NCBI RefSeq assembly: GCF_018873765.1
Contig: NC_057916.1
Coordinates: forward strand, 26,087,001-26,151,000
DNA: 64,000 nucleotides
Direction: 5' to 3'
DNA from: Telopea speciosissima
Lineage: Eukaryota > Streptophyta > Magnoliopsida > Proteales > Proteaceae
The position numbers and the translations under genes were made by a program. The stretch's first letter is position 1; each line of letters starts with the position of its first letter. Shown in pieces: positions 1-9,693 of the stretch. The notes below the pieces were generated by a model. That model did not search any database. It was given only the letters and a program-made list of their open reading frames with translations, and was not told the origin of the DNA.

Positions 1-1
1 G

Positions 2-113
2 AGATCAGTTCTTTTGCTCGAAAAGATACTCGAAGCAGGTAAATTAGTTTTTGAGTTCAATTCTTGCTAGCTAGTTCAAATCTTTACAATCTTTCGAGCA
101 AAAGAACTGATCT
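2..113. repeat. Inverted repeat, 22-23 bp arms
   Basis: Bases 2-24 reappear as their reverse complement at 91-113, with 22 consecutive bases identical. The arms flank a 66-bp spacer. The right arm lies at the 3' end of the unidentified open frame on the minus strand. The arms could be a foldback left by a rearrangement or one end of an element that continues to the left. The window edge prevents a decision. Confidence 0.7.
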
Positions 114-359
114 GATACATTTGAAATGTATCATCGAAGGATTGATGACCCGATATGTCATCACCAAACAAATGAACCATGACATCTTTTCTTTCATGAT
201 GAAGGTACCCGCAAAATGGGCAGCGGAAAACCCCCTAGGAGGAACTTCGAACCTTGACAGCCTACAATTAAGAATGAATCTATGCATTAACCCATGAAAC
301 ACGTTGAACCCAATCGCTTCTTCAACCTCAAAACCATCAGCCATAACCTCAAACCTCAT
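84..359 (-). other. Unidentified coding-like fragment (about 90 codons)
   Basis: A frame of about 90 codons reads leftwards from 359 and stops at 84. Its composition resembles real protein rather than low-complexity sequence: mixed hydrophobic and charged residues, a Pro-Pro-Arg-Gly turn, and Cys and Trp residues. There is no convincing start; the first codon is not ATG. I do not recognise the family. The fragment directly abuts the left breakpoint of the duplicated carbonic anhydrase segment at about 364, so it may be an exon of another gene cut by that rearrangement. The last codons fall in the right arm of the inverted repeat 2-113, which suggests the frame end is secondary. Confidence 0.25.
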
Positions 360-593
360 TAATTGACCAAACTCTTCTTAACTTCATGAATCAATAACAG
401 AGATTATGATGTTTTACCGGAGACCATTAATTGTGTGTTCGAAAGGGGAATGCCAATCAATTTTCTTCAAGGTGAAGCTGTGGTCCATTCCGCCTTTCCA
501 TGGGGATGCACCAATTATTTTATTTGCTTTGCGCTGTGTTTAGGTGCAGGTATGCACCGCACCGAGCGACCAATTAGCAACCCTTTTCCCTAA

Positions 594-795
594 TAATAAT
601 AAACTATTAGGAAAACAGAGGCTTGGTCTCGTGGCTCTTGTGCCCATACATATATAGGAGAATGCAAAATTAATTACCATCTAGCCACTCCTAAAATAAA
701 AAGTACAATCTGTGTTGATGCCCATGCATGCATTCTCATTGACCTCCACACTGGAGCAAGGGCTACATGCACGACAAGGCAATAATCTCATGTCC
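594..795 (+). mobile_element. MITE, GGA-GGG type, older copy in alpha-CA intron 2 (copy 1)
   Basis: This belongs to the same family as 829-993, 13,890-14,060, 14,097-14,262 and 18,334-18,512. The family carries a central 'GATGCCC..CATTCTCATTGGCCTCCAC' type segment followed by a 'GCAAGGGCTAC' block. The flanks are runs of TAA repeats, so the exact ends and target duplication are unclear. It is shared with the corresponding site in copy 2. Confidence 0.6.
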
Positions 796-828
796 TCCTC
801 CTCCTAATAATAATAATAATAAACTATT

Positions 829-993
829 GGAAAAAGAATGATGCTTGGTCACGTGGCTCATGTGCAGGAGCACGCAAAATTAATTACTGCCTAGCCTCTC
901 CTAAAAAAAAATTCCATCCATGTTGATGCCCCTGTGTGCATTCTCATTGGCCTCCACATTGGTGCAAGGCTACACGACCGCGATCTCTTGTCC
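829..993 (+). mobile_element. MITE with 9-bp target duplication (copy 1 locus)
   Basis: The element starts with GGAAAAAGAATG and ends with CTCTTGTCC. It is bracketed by the 9-bp direct repeat TAAACTATT on both sides. The orthologous insertion is at 14,097-14,262 in copy 2, with the same bracketing repeat. A 9-bp duplication and imperfect inverted ends suggest Mutator-type mobilisation. Confidence 0.75.
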
Positions 994-1764
994 TAAACTA
1001 TTTTTATCAAAATTTTCAGCTTTTATCGGGTTTTTTTTTAGCTTGGTTTTTGGTTTTGATCAGCCCATTTGATTGGTTCGGCTTTTTTAGTCGAATTTGG
1101 TCGGTTCAACCGGTTCGGGCTGGAATAAGAAAACTCAAATATTTTTTCCTTCTAATATGAGGAGAAAGGACCATGAAGGGTGGTAGAGGGGGAGAAAAGA
1201 ATTGAATTAACGAACCCCAATACTGAAGCCATAGTTAATCAATGTAGAGTTGCTTTCTTCGTAAACTTTGGTCAAAGGTGGCGACTTGTGATTATCGACG
1301 ACATCCTTCTTCACAATGTTCACCGGAGATTGAAGCTTTCCGGTGGAACATGCGCTGAATTGTGGACTCAAGCTCCCCCAGTAGTCCGGACCTGTTGTTC
1401 CACTGTAACTAAACTGCAGAACCTCATGCTCTGTTCCAGAAAAATTCCATATAATTATAATAATTTTTCACAACCGTATAAGACCCCAAAAAAAAAAAAA
1501 TTTAATTAATTGAGAAGAAGCAGAAAAAGATGATGATCATGAAGTTTCTTACGCTGGGTTAATGGAGCAGCTATCAGTAATGCAATCCCGATGACAAAAG
1601 CCGCGACTGTGACCGCCATTAATGGGGATCGATGGAGGAAAAGGCTTGTTTTATTATCTTCGATCTCTGTTTCCCTCTCCCCTCCTGCGTATCAACAAGA
1701 AGGGGAAAACGGGTTCTTATAAATATAAAAATTTTACATATTTATAAGAAGGATATTAAGTTGT

Positions 1765-3032
1765 GGGATGAGATTCTCAATAGTACAAGTATCAAAATAT
1801 CGGTTAGGTATCCAATCGAACCGAATTACCAATACCTTTTCAAGGGATAAATTTCTTGTTCTTGTATTCTAGTTTTATGACTATAGTTTGATGTATTTCA
1901 GTGATATTTTCTGTCATGGACGTTTCAACTAATGGACTTTTAGTTCTCTTTCTATTAACTTTTTAAGTAATGATATTAAAATCATATATGAGTTTATTTA
2001 TTTTGTTCTTATTAATTCTTAATCTTCATTTTGAGAAGTTTACATGTGATCTTAGGGAATTTGAAGAAGTGCAACCATAAAATTCATCATGGTTTGTATC
2101 CTAAGGTGCTTTCTAAAGTAAAGGAACATTTTAGATCTAATAGTAACGAAAAGATTCACAACATAAATAATGGAACCATCTTGTTATGAATCATTAAAGT
2201 TATTTTTCCTTTAGGAACTGGTACCATCCCATATCATTAATAATCGGGACCGAGACCTAGGTTTTGTCCTGTTAACTAAATAAGATGGTTCTGGGATTGT
2301 GACCTTTGGTATAAATACAAACTAGTTCTGAATATCGGGAACCGTCTTAATTGACACTCTTACTTAGGGGCATCAACATGGATGGGATTGTTTATTTTAT
2401 GGGGACAGGATGGTAATTTTGCACCCTCCTATGTTTGGCAAGCTCCACGCGACCAAACAATATTCTTTTTCCCATAAACTTATTATGATAGTTTTAAGTT
2501 TTTGCCATGTAACGAATCAGATGGCATCTCTAGCTTATATGTTTAGTTTCAATTTAAATCGTTGAATAATCAAATATAACTTCGAAAATTAAAGACTACA
2601 AGAAGGTCCATGGGCATACAAGAACAATTGAAATGTACATGAATGCATATCAATATAGGGATGGGCATTTGATTAAATTAGGTCACGGAATTTGATAGGT
2701 GATTAATCCAATCCTAGATCTATCCATTTAATGGTTAGAATTATCAAAATCAACCCATCACATGGGTTAAAATTAAACAACCACGCTGGTAAGCTTGTCA
2801 AGACAATATATTTTGATGAACTTTTGCTCAATTGTGCAAAAGAGAGTGAGCAAAAGAGAAATCTTTTCCCTTGGTGAATGATCTGACCATGTGATTGGAC
2901 TTTGGGATCATAATTACACTCCCACCCCTATAGATGAAATCGAAATTATCCCTATCAAATGCAATCTGAGAGTACTTGTAGAGATTCTTCTTCACCATTG
3001 ATGGAGAAAAACTAGTCCATATATTTTAGGAT
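1765..3032. other. No gene seen
   Basis: AT-rich DNA without an open frame of note. Around 2,160-2,345 a set of short GGAACC/GGTTCC-type direct and inverted motifs suggests an old MITE, but I cannot fix its ends. Confidence 0.5.
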
Positions 3033-4663
3033 AAAATACACGTACCCCTTAAAATGCATTCAATATTCCTCATGCCCCCCTAAGGTTTCGATAAGTCCAC
3101 ACGCACCCCCTGAAAATTCCACGTACCACTCCTATTTTTCAACCTAAAATCATTTAAGTCCATACCGTTAATTTCAGGCATTAAATGCTAACGTGAAGAA
3201 GGTAATGTACAATACCCTTTCTAGGGCTAAATTACCAAAATATCTTTAAGTTAAAGAACAAAAATGATAGAAGTTGCAAAAAGGAAAATACCCAAATCGC
3301 CCGTTCCCTTTCGCGAGTTGCAGCTCTGATGGTGTTCCAATTTTCTCTTGAGCATGAATTTTCCATTTCATTTTAAGTTTCAATCGAACAAGCAAAGAAT
3401 CATTTCTTTCCCCTAATAAGCCAATACAACAATATCATTAGCACTTGAACTTTATCAAGAAAATTGCAATCTGATCGTTAGCATCATAAGGGCTTGCTTC
3501 TTTTTTTTCAATCTTGTATTTTGTTTTTGGGTTTTTGTTTTCCTGTTCCTTTCGGGTCCTGGCAATGGAACCAGTACAGAAAATGGAAGAGATTGTTACA
3601 GTCACAGCATACCCCTAATAACTAAATAGGGGAAGAAAATAAGAGAGAAGAAATCTAGTAGCCATTAAATGTTATTGGAATCCTCCACTGATTCGTTTTT
3701 TCAATCCAACCCATTTACGACCATTCCGTCGTATATCAATCAGGGAAAAATAAATGGAAAAAACAGAAAATCCATTGTGAATTGTGAGCATTCAAATTAA
3801 TACTAATAAAAAAAAAGACATTTACGAACGGCAGAAGAAAACAAATACCCGACAACGAGTCTATTTGCTCTGGTTTTAATTCCGCCATTAATCGAGTGTT
3901 TCTCTGTTCGCAACAATTCTCGTTCCTTACAATCTAATCCATCCTATCTATCCTTCTATCAGAGATACATGTTAGATCTGAACACTTATTTACCCTGCAG
4001 TTGTTCTGTTCTCTAGTGATTTTTAAGAGTTTGCACGGTGAGGAAGTTGATTTTTTTTTTATCAGAAAATTTCAAGTCAATCTGCACAAAGGTCATTCAG
4101 GTCTATCAGGAGGTATTCATTATTATTATTATTTTTTTCCAACTTCCAAGTTAAAAAAAATGAGCACCACTTGGAACTTGGAACTTGGCGTCGTTGTCGT
4201 CTCTGGCGAGTTATAGGGTTGGGAGTTGAAATCGGAGAGGATAAATCACGGGCGCCTTTGAGCTCCAAGCCTCCAACGAGTTGAATGATCGGAGAAGATG
4301 AAGGGGGCGTCGCTGAGCACCAACTAGGGTCGAGGGACTAGGGTTGAGGGAGTGTTTGATCGTGAAAGGGAAAGGGAGAAAGGGAAAGGGCAATTTGGGT
4401 ATTTTGCTTTTTCAACTTCTACCATTTTTGTTTTTTTAACTTAAGGGAATTTTGGTAATTTAACCCTATAAAGGGTATAATTATAAATTACTTTTTTCAC
4501 GTTAGCATTTAACGCCTGAAATTAACGGTGTGGATTTAAATGGCTTTAGGTTGAAAAGTAGAGGTCTGGTATGGATTTTCAGGGGGTGTATGTGGACTTG
4601 TCAGAACCTTAGGGGGGCATGAGGAATATTGGGTGCATTTTAGGAGGGGTATGTCGTATTCAC
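3033..4663. mobile_element. Long-TIR Mutator-like element (non-autonomous)
   Basis: The two ends are long inverted repeats of roughly 280 bp (about 3033-3315 and 4385-4663). They share in order a tract with CACCCCCTGAAAA, a 'TTAATTTCAGGC' block, an 'AATTACCAAAAT' block and a 'GTAGAAGTTG' block. The flanks show a degenerate 9-bp repeat, TTTTAGGAT on the left and TTATAGGTT on the right (7 of 9). The 1.07 kb core contains no transposase frame. Its right part (4,200-4,390) is GC-richer and could be captured gene sequence, but I do not recognise it. The TIR text resembles that of the Pack-MULE at 19,431-21,557, so the two may belong to related families. Confidence 0.75.
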
Positions 4664-4667
4664 TTAT

Positions 4668-4898
4668 AGGTTGTGCTTGTTATGCATTCTCAAAATAGAT
4701 TTTAGGTCTATTCCGAGACCTAAAAAAAAAAATTATAATTAAAAAAATTTATTTTAAAATTTTTTTTCCCACAAAAAAAAAAAGAATAGATATTAGGTCC
4801 AAATCTTATTCTAAAATCCGATTCTTTAATTTCTCGCATCAAAATACATTCTAAACCCAATCTAGGAATAGGAACCGGATAGATACCAAATACAACCT
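4668..4898. mobile_element. MITE-like element with 22-bp imperfect TIRs
   Basis: The left end reads AGGTTGTGCTTGTTATGCAT and the right end is its imperfect reverse complement (ATACCAAATACAACCTT). The same terminal motif, AAGGTTGTGTTTGGTATGCAT, occurs at 12,957 and 13,042. The target duplication is not clear because the left end abuts the MULE at 3,033-4,663. Confidence 0.55.
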
Positions 4899-5222
4899 TG
4901 TTTCTCTTAATTTTTTCTATTTTACTATTTTTCAATGTTAAAAAACAAAATTTAAATTAGATTTACCATACAAATTGAAGTGGGTGATATTGAAATTCTA
5001 TTTTTGGTAAACGAGATATTGGAGTATTGGATATGTCCACAAACTCAACATGGCGGTGCAGTCTTTATCCAAATGCCCACATTAATTATTAAAAGCATAA
5101 ATAAGAGAAGTCTGAGGTCTTCCAACTCCCAATCCTAATTGAACTTGTTCGTTTTACTTACTTAGACGAAGTCTGAACTACCTTAGAGTCCAAAGAGTTC
5201 CATCCAATAGTAATAAAAGTGC

Positions 5223-5359
5223 GGGAGGATGTTCTCTGTGCCGCAGCGCAGTCTGCGTCTAGGCATATGGGGATGGGTGCAATGACCACCTTGTCCCCCT
5301 GCACAAGCTGCCCATGTGCCTGGGCGCAGGCTACGTTGCGGCACAGAGAACATTCTCCC
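5223..5359. mobile_element. Mutator-type MITE, 137 bp, perfect 9-bp TSD
   Basis: The element begins GGGAGGATGTTC and ends GAACATTCTCCC, with about 50-bp inverted arms. It is flanked by perfect 9-bp direct repeats TAAAAGTGC (5214-5222 and 5360-5368). The whole element is an almost self-complementary GC-rich hairpin. It belongs to the GGG...CCC family also seen at 5531, 28825 and 40660. Confidence 0.85.
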
Positions 5360-5530
5360 TAAAAGTGCTGGGTGAAAAGATTCTTAGTTCATAGTGGGTA
5401 AAGAAAAACTCGATCTATTTTATTTTTTTATCAGATTAAATGTTTTCCAAACACATTACCTGCTTGGTAAGGCATCTTGGAGGCCCAAGATATCATATAA
5501 ATAACAAGGAAACCCATATCAATGTTTATT

Positions 5531-5703
5531 GGGAAAAGTTCTGTGGGGGAAGTGTGTGCCCTACGCCCAGAAACAGAGGGGGCGGGGGGGTCGAAATGAC
5601 CGCGGTAATGACCACCCTGTCGATGCCTCCGTGGCTCTGTACACTCTCCCATTGGTACATGCAAGCGCACAGGGGTCACACTATCCCACAGAGAACTCTT
5701 TCC
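5531..5703. mobile_element. Mutator-type MITE, 173 bp
   Basis: The ends are inverted (GGGAAAAGTTCTGTGGG against the complement of CCCACAGAGAACTCTTTCC). The flanking 9-mers ATGTTTATT (5522-5530) and ATATTTATT (5704-5712) match at 8 of 9 positions. The core is GC-rich and contains a 'GGTCGAAATGACC' stretch like the other family members. Confidence 0.75.
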
Positions 5704-6085
5704 ATATTTATTAATCCAATCCAATAATAATCGATATGGCCTTTTTCCCCATGAAAAAAAGGAAGGTACAGACTGGTAGACACGAAAAACACTCAATGCT
5801 CTGTGTGTAGTCTGCAGAAAGACAGACCCAAACCAGTGCAAGATGGGCCTTAAAATATGGCCCATTCGTGATCCACATTTCAGAAACGCAACCCAAGCCT
5901 GGATGCCTGAAGGCCCTGAACCACACTATAGGCAGGATTTTTTTTTTTTTGACATGTTAGAATACAATTTATTTTGCAAGGAATCGGAATGTAAAGAGAG
6001 AAGGAATCTCATATCAACGAACGAAAATGTGAGGAAGTGTTGTTTAATTAATTTATATATTAAATATGTCAATTTGTAATCATAA

Positions 6086-6157
6086 ATTAGAGTGGCGCAG
6101 CGGAAGCGTGGTGGGCCCATAACCCACAGGTCCAAGGATCGAAACCTGGCTCTGATA
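6086..6157 (+). tRNA. Initiator tRNA-Met (CAU), possibly slightly degenerate
   Basis: The 72-base sequence matches plant initiator tRNA-Met in all loops: D-arm GCGCAGCGGAAGCG, anticodon arm GTGGGCCCATAACCCAC with anticodon CAT, and T-loop ATCGAAA. Start A1 pairs with T72, a mark of initiator tRNA. Two positions differ from the sequence I remember: acceptor position 3 is T (a T-G wobble with position 70), and the T-stem has an A opposite G (C49AAGG against CCTGG). No intron is present. A T5 tract lies about 27 bases downstream as a possible Pol III stop. The 3' end is the complement of the primer-binding sites of the LTR elements at 43,425 and 49,347. It is either a functional divergent copy or an early pseudogene. 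Confidence 0.85.
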
Positions 6158-6464
6158 AGTGTAGGCTCCCAAGTCTTTGAATACTTTTTGAAGTTCTTTC
6201 TTTATTACTCTACGAAACGTAACTCCAAGCTTTTTTCTTGTGAGGTATAAATGTCTTTAAAAGACCCCACTCATCTCGCATGTTTCACCCAATGTTTATA
6301 AAATATTAATGATTAATTAATTTTGCTTCCTTTTCCTGTTCCATTATTCCACTACACATGGGTTCTACCCATTTAACTATTCTACTTTTTTTTGGGTCAA
6401 ACAAGGAGACACTTGGAGGGATTTGGCTCTTGTCTTACAGTGGCCGGAGCTAGAGTGTCCAACC

Positions 6465-7312
6465 TAGGGGTGTTAAACGGTCGGTTCGGCTTGATTTTGA
6501 TCGGGCTGAATTGGGTTTCGGTTTTGGAATGGTGAGACCAAAACCAAACCGTTAAGAAACTTCGGTTTTCGGTCGGTTTCGATTTATTTCGGGTTTTTAA
6601 TATCGAGTTAATACCGATTTAGATCGGTTTGCTTTCGGGTTTGAGCCACAATGAAATCTTAAATTCATGATTTATAGTGAGGAAAGATTCAATAAAAACA
6701 CTTCAATTCACCTTCCCAAATAAAAAAAAATGTATACAACCAAAAATAAGAAAAATGATTTGATATGTTCATTAGTTCATGTTTTAATTCAAACAAAGAA
6801 GAACAAATTATATGGGGAAGAATAGAAGATAATTAGTATTCAAATCAATGGATAGATAGAGTTTGTAGTGAAATCATTGTTACAAATCATATAGTTCTTT
6901 ATCATTAATTGTAAGGAGAAGGTAATTAAAATTGAAATCACAAAAAGAACCCCACTATCAAATCATTTTGGATAACCAACTAATTTTGTCCAGTAAACAA
7001 GGAGATCAGTGGAAGAAGCATGGCTACAAATCAATTTCCTTTTTTTCAACCTCATGTTCATTAATTTGTAACAATTCCCCTTACAGCCAGAAAATTGCTC
7101 ACTAATATTGAAATCAATGGGTAATCAATCTACCTATTCATAACTTTATACTCTATGTTTTTTTTATCGGTTTCATTCGGTTATGTTTTTGGTTTGTTAT
7201 CAGTCGGTCTTGCAATACCCCAGCCCAAAACCAATCCAATAAGGATCGGTTTGGTTCGGTCCGGGTTTTTTCGGTCGGTCTTAACAGTTCGGGCTAGGTT
7301 TTGACACCCTTA
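6465..7312. mobile_element. Non-autonomous hAT-like element, 848 bp, perfect 8-bp TSD
   Basis: The ends TAGGGGTGTTAAA and TTTTGACACCCTTA are imperfect inverted repeats that fit the short hAT terminal pattern. Perfect 8-bp direct repeats GTCCAACC flank it (6457-6464, 7313-7320), the hAT hallmark. The subterminal 150-200 bp on both sides are filled with CGGTT/AACCG-type words, as in hAT subterminal binding arrays. The AT-rich core has no transposase frame. Confidence 0.85.
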
Positions 7313-7354
7313 GTCCAACCACGTTAAACGACAGTAAAAACAGGGTTGGAGGAA

Positions 7355-7565
7355 TTGAGTTTGTCTCCAGGAAGCCCAACAAGCCCAGGGAGCATCCAAC
7401 CATTGGGTTGTGCCGCACACATCCCTAGGCGTGCACCGAGATGTGTGTAGCACAACCCCACCCTTGGATGCCCCTGGGCCCTGAGCTTCCTGGAGAGGAG
7501 CCGGATCTGGGTTGGGGTGGTCATTTCACAAGTGGGGTCCGGGACCCACTTGTGAAATGACCACC
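7355..7565. repeat. GC-rich hairpin cluster with a 21-bp-arm palindrome
   Basis: Bases 7516-7536 are the exact reverse complement of 7545-7565, separated by an 8-base centre. Just left of it lie further inverted pairs: TCTCCAGGAAGC near 7358 against its complement near 7487, and a pair around a GTTGTGC/GCACAAC core at about 7398-7455. The block looks like one or two hairpin MITEs of the GC-rich type found at 5223 and 40660, but I could not fix a target duplication. Confidence 0.7.
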
Positions 7566-7889
7566 TCACCCCCTATTTTTGGATGGTTTCCAAGGACTGG
7601 ACGCTCCAGCTTCCGCCACTGCAGGACAAGAGTCAAATCCCACTTGGAGGTGCAATACTGCCAAAGCCCCAAAGCTTTCTTTGGCGTTATTTTTTCTTTT
7701 TTGGTTGAAGTTTTCTTTGGCATTCATGTGCTTCTAGACTAGCTGCTACTCCAAAGCTCCGTCGGAGCACTATAGACAATCTTCTGTTAGCTTGGCCTTC
7801 TGCTTGAGCGGTGTTTGGGTGCTTACGGATACTGAACCTTTTATTATCAGATGGATTCAAGCTTGAACTGTCTATTATCAACAAGGGAA

Positions 7890-8230
7890 GCAAGTCATCC
7901 GTGAAGATATTTCTCTTTGCACGTTCTCATGCTAGTTCTTATGGATCTCTCGAAATGACCTTATTTTCTATAAGAAGGTAGAAAAGGCGTTTTTGGAGTT
8001 CAAGTAGACAAATCTTACTGTTGGGAGTATTATGGCAACAAGACGCGATCCAATTCTCACACCAACGGCCTCAAACTGGACTCCACCATCGGCAAATGTC
8101 TTGAAAATTAATTGTGATGCGGGTTGAATAGCTGATTCAACAAAAGGAGGTATTGAATATATTGGTTGAAATCACCAAGATAGACCTTCCTTCGCAGTGT
8201 CTGAGCCTCTATCATTCGACTCGCCAATGG
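7890..8230 (+). pseudogene. LINE 3' fragment (zinc-finger and RNase H-like part)
   Basis: The broken forward frames read a 'SRNDLIF' tract (the W-R-N-D-L-[IV]-F type motif at the end of plant non-LTR reverse transcriptases), then 'WTPPSANVLKINCDAG', which matches the W-x-P-P...K-x-N-x-D-G start of the RNase H-like domain. Several in-frame stops are present. It is an old, non-functional LINE or a domain remnant of one. Confidence 0.6.
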
Positions 8231-8289
8231 TGGGTGAAACATTATCTATTCACATGGCAATTATTCACATGGCAATACTCGTGGCCATG

Positions 8290-8520
8290 GTTCGTGATCT
8301 TGGTATCGATTGGATTGGGTCGGATCAGGATCGTTCAAACTCAGGCAAATATGACACTTTTGTCCCTGTTTTCTTCTTCTTTATTTTTTTTTTGCATTTT
8401 TACCCATGTCCGTACTGCTAGATCGGATCAGTATCGCGATCGGTCTCGATCGATACCGATCCAATCCAGCCAAAAACGGCCGATCCGATCCAATACCTCA
8501 AACCATGCTCAAGGCTACCT
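8290..8520. repeat. GGTATCGG/CCGATACC-type dispersed repeat
   Basis: The left part has GGTATCGATTGGATTGGG-like words and the right part has the inverted CCGATCCAATACCTCAAACCAT end. The same family occurs at about 12,181-12,570 and 15,180-15,400. It is probably a hAT-like MITE whose ends are arrays of CGATCC words. No clear target duplication is visible. Confidence 0.5.
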
Positions 8521-8539
8521 CAAAAGGTTTCGAACATAA

Positions 8540-9693
8540 CATTGTCGATCAGATAATCACGAGGTTTGCTCTTATCTTCAAGAAAACTTCTAGTCCTTGC
8601 CATTGCTCGTTTGATCAATTTTTAAAGACATCTTGCATTTGAAAACATATCTTAGGTCTCGCAATTGTCAGTTTGTACCTAGGGTGTTAAATGGCTTAGT
8701 GGATATCTTAGGGAGGGCCCTATCTTTGACATGTCTGACAGTTTGACCCATTTTTTATCCATGTATTCAGGCATAATGTGGCTCTTCATCCATGAGCTCG
8801 TCATAATTAAATTCCATTTACTAACCAAGTACATGGCTTACTCCATGAGATAGAAGACCAAACAAGCATTTCATTGGTACAGTTTTAATTTAAAATGAGT
8901 AGCAGAAGTAGCTAAAATTATAAACAAATGTCATTTGTATTGTATTCATTTTCATTTGATGGCATTTTGAAAATTTTACTAAAACTTTGAATCAAAGTCT
9001 GAGCAACTTTTTTCGTTTACTTTGAACTAAAATTTGACCATTGAGATGTATGTGAAATCCTTTATCATATAAATTAACATTATTTATAGTCAAATGGCAG
9101 ATAGTACATGAAGCATTATATTTTACTAGGCATAGTGACACCTAGGACCCTAAAATTTTTTTATAAGCGTTGTGATTTTGCAAATTTGTTGTGATTTTGT
9201 AGCCTTCCCCTATTTGTTTCTGGATGAAATTTGACTTTGAGAAGGTTCAGGGACCCATCCATAGTGGCTAGTGTGACACATCGTGATAGATATAAAATAT
9301 CACGAACAACTATTACAAACACCCCCACCCCCAAAAAGAAAAAGTTGATTAAAAAAAAAAAATAATAAAATTGTGAGGAGGGCACCCCTTCTCCCGAAGT
9401 TACGGGACTATTTTGGCGTTTCTTTAGAAAGAATTGTCTCTTGCCGCCCTTATGTATTCTCTCCCCACATGTTGGTTTTGGGTACGAGTACCTTTTGTCA
9501 AGGCAATTATAGGCCTTGAGCGGCAATTCTAATTGGTCAATAAAAATATGTTCTATAGAATTAAATTTTTTGTTTTTGGCTTAGTTTAGCCAATCTATCA
9601 TGGAAGAGAAAAACAAAATGGTAGAGGAACCTTATTTTGATTTTCTCAATGTTTCTATGGCAATATATATTTTTTTCTTTCTAGACTAGCTCT
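8540..9693. other. No gene seen
   Basis: AT-rich sequence. The longest frames are interrupted by A/T runs and show no recognisable domain. Confidence 0.5.

Larger units (their letters stand above)
418..1619 (-). pseudogene. Truncated alpha-carbonic anhydrase copy (exons 1, 2 and part of 3)
   Basis: This is a partial duplicate of the intact alpha-CA gene at 11,733-14,853. Exon 1 (1619..1553) encodes a start Met and a hydrophobic signal segment. Exon 2 (1430..1216, 215 nt) is open and has the same length and splice sites as in the parent. Of exon 3 only its last part (about 474..418) survives, because a deletion of about 125 bp removed its acceptor and first half. Exons 4-6 are absent: sequence left of 364 is unrelated. 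The remaining exon-3 piece already carries Asp in place of the first zinc-ligand His (Asp-Trp-His), as in the intact copy, so that change predates the duplication. A functional enzyme cannot be made from what is left. A short secreted fragment cannot be excluded. Confidence 0.85.
364..1764. repeat. Segmental duplication, copy 1 (of 13,506-14,999)
   Basis: This block matches 13,506-14,999 in the same orientation, over exonic, intronic and MITE sequence alike. By eye most stretches agree at more than nine bases in ten. Similarity starts at a shared tract around 364/13,506 and stops around 1,764/14,999, after which the two loci differ. Copy 1 lacks about 125 bp present in copy 2 (about 13,624-13,748); the junction lies near 474. 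Because two MITEs inside intron 2 are shared, the duplication is younger than those insertions. Confidence 0.9.

Noticed and set aside
936-1160. Forward open frames overlapping the carbonic anhydrase segments (also 1,180-1,509, 13,997-14,311 and 14,450-14,743)
   Set aside because: They are opposite-strand shadows of MITEs and of exon 2; the minus-strand reading gives recognisable alpha-CA motifs and valid splice sites.
5431-5865. 144-codon minus frame across a MITE
   Set aside because: The frame is opened by the GC-rich hairpin MITE at 5,531-5,703; its translation is a shadow of that element.
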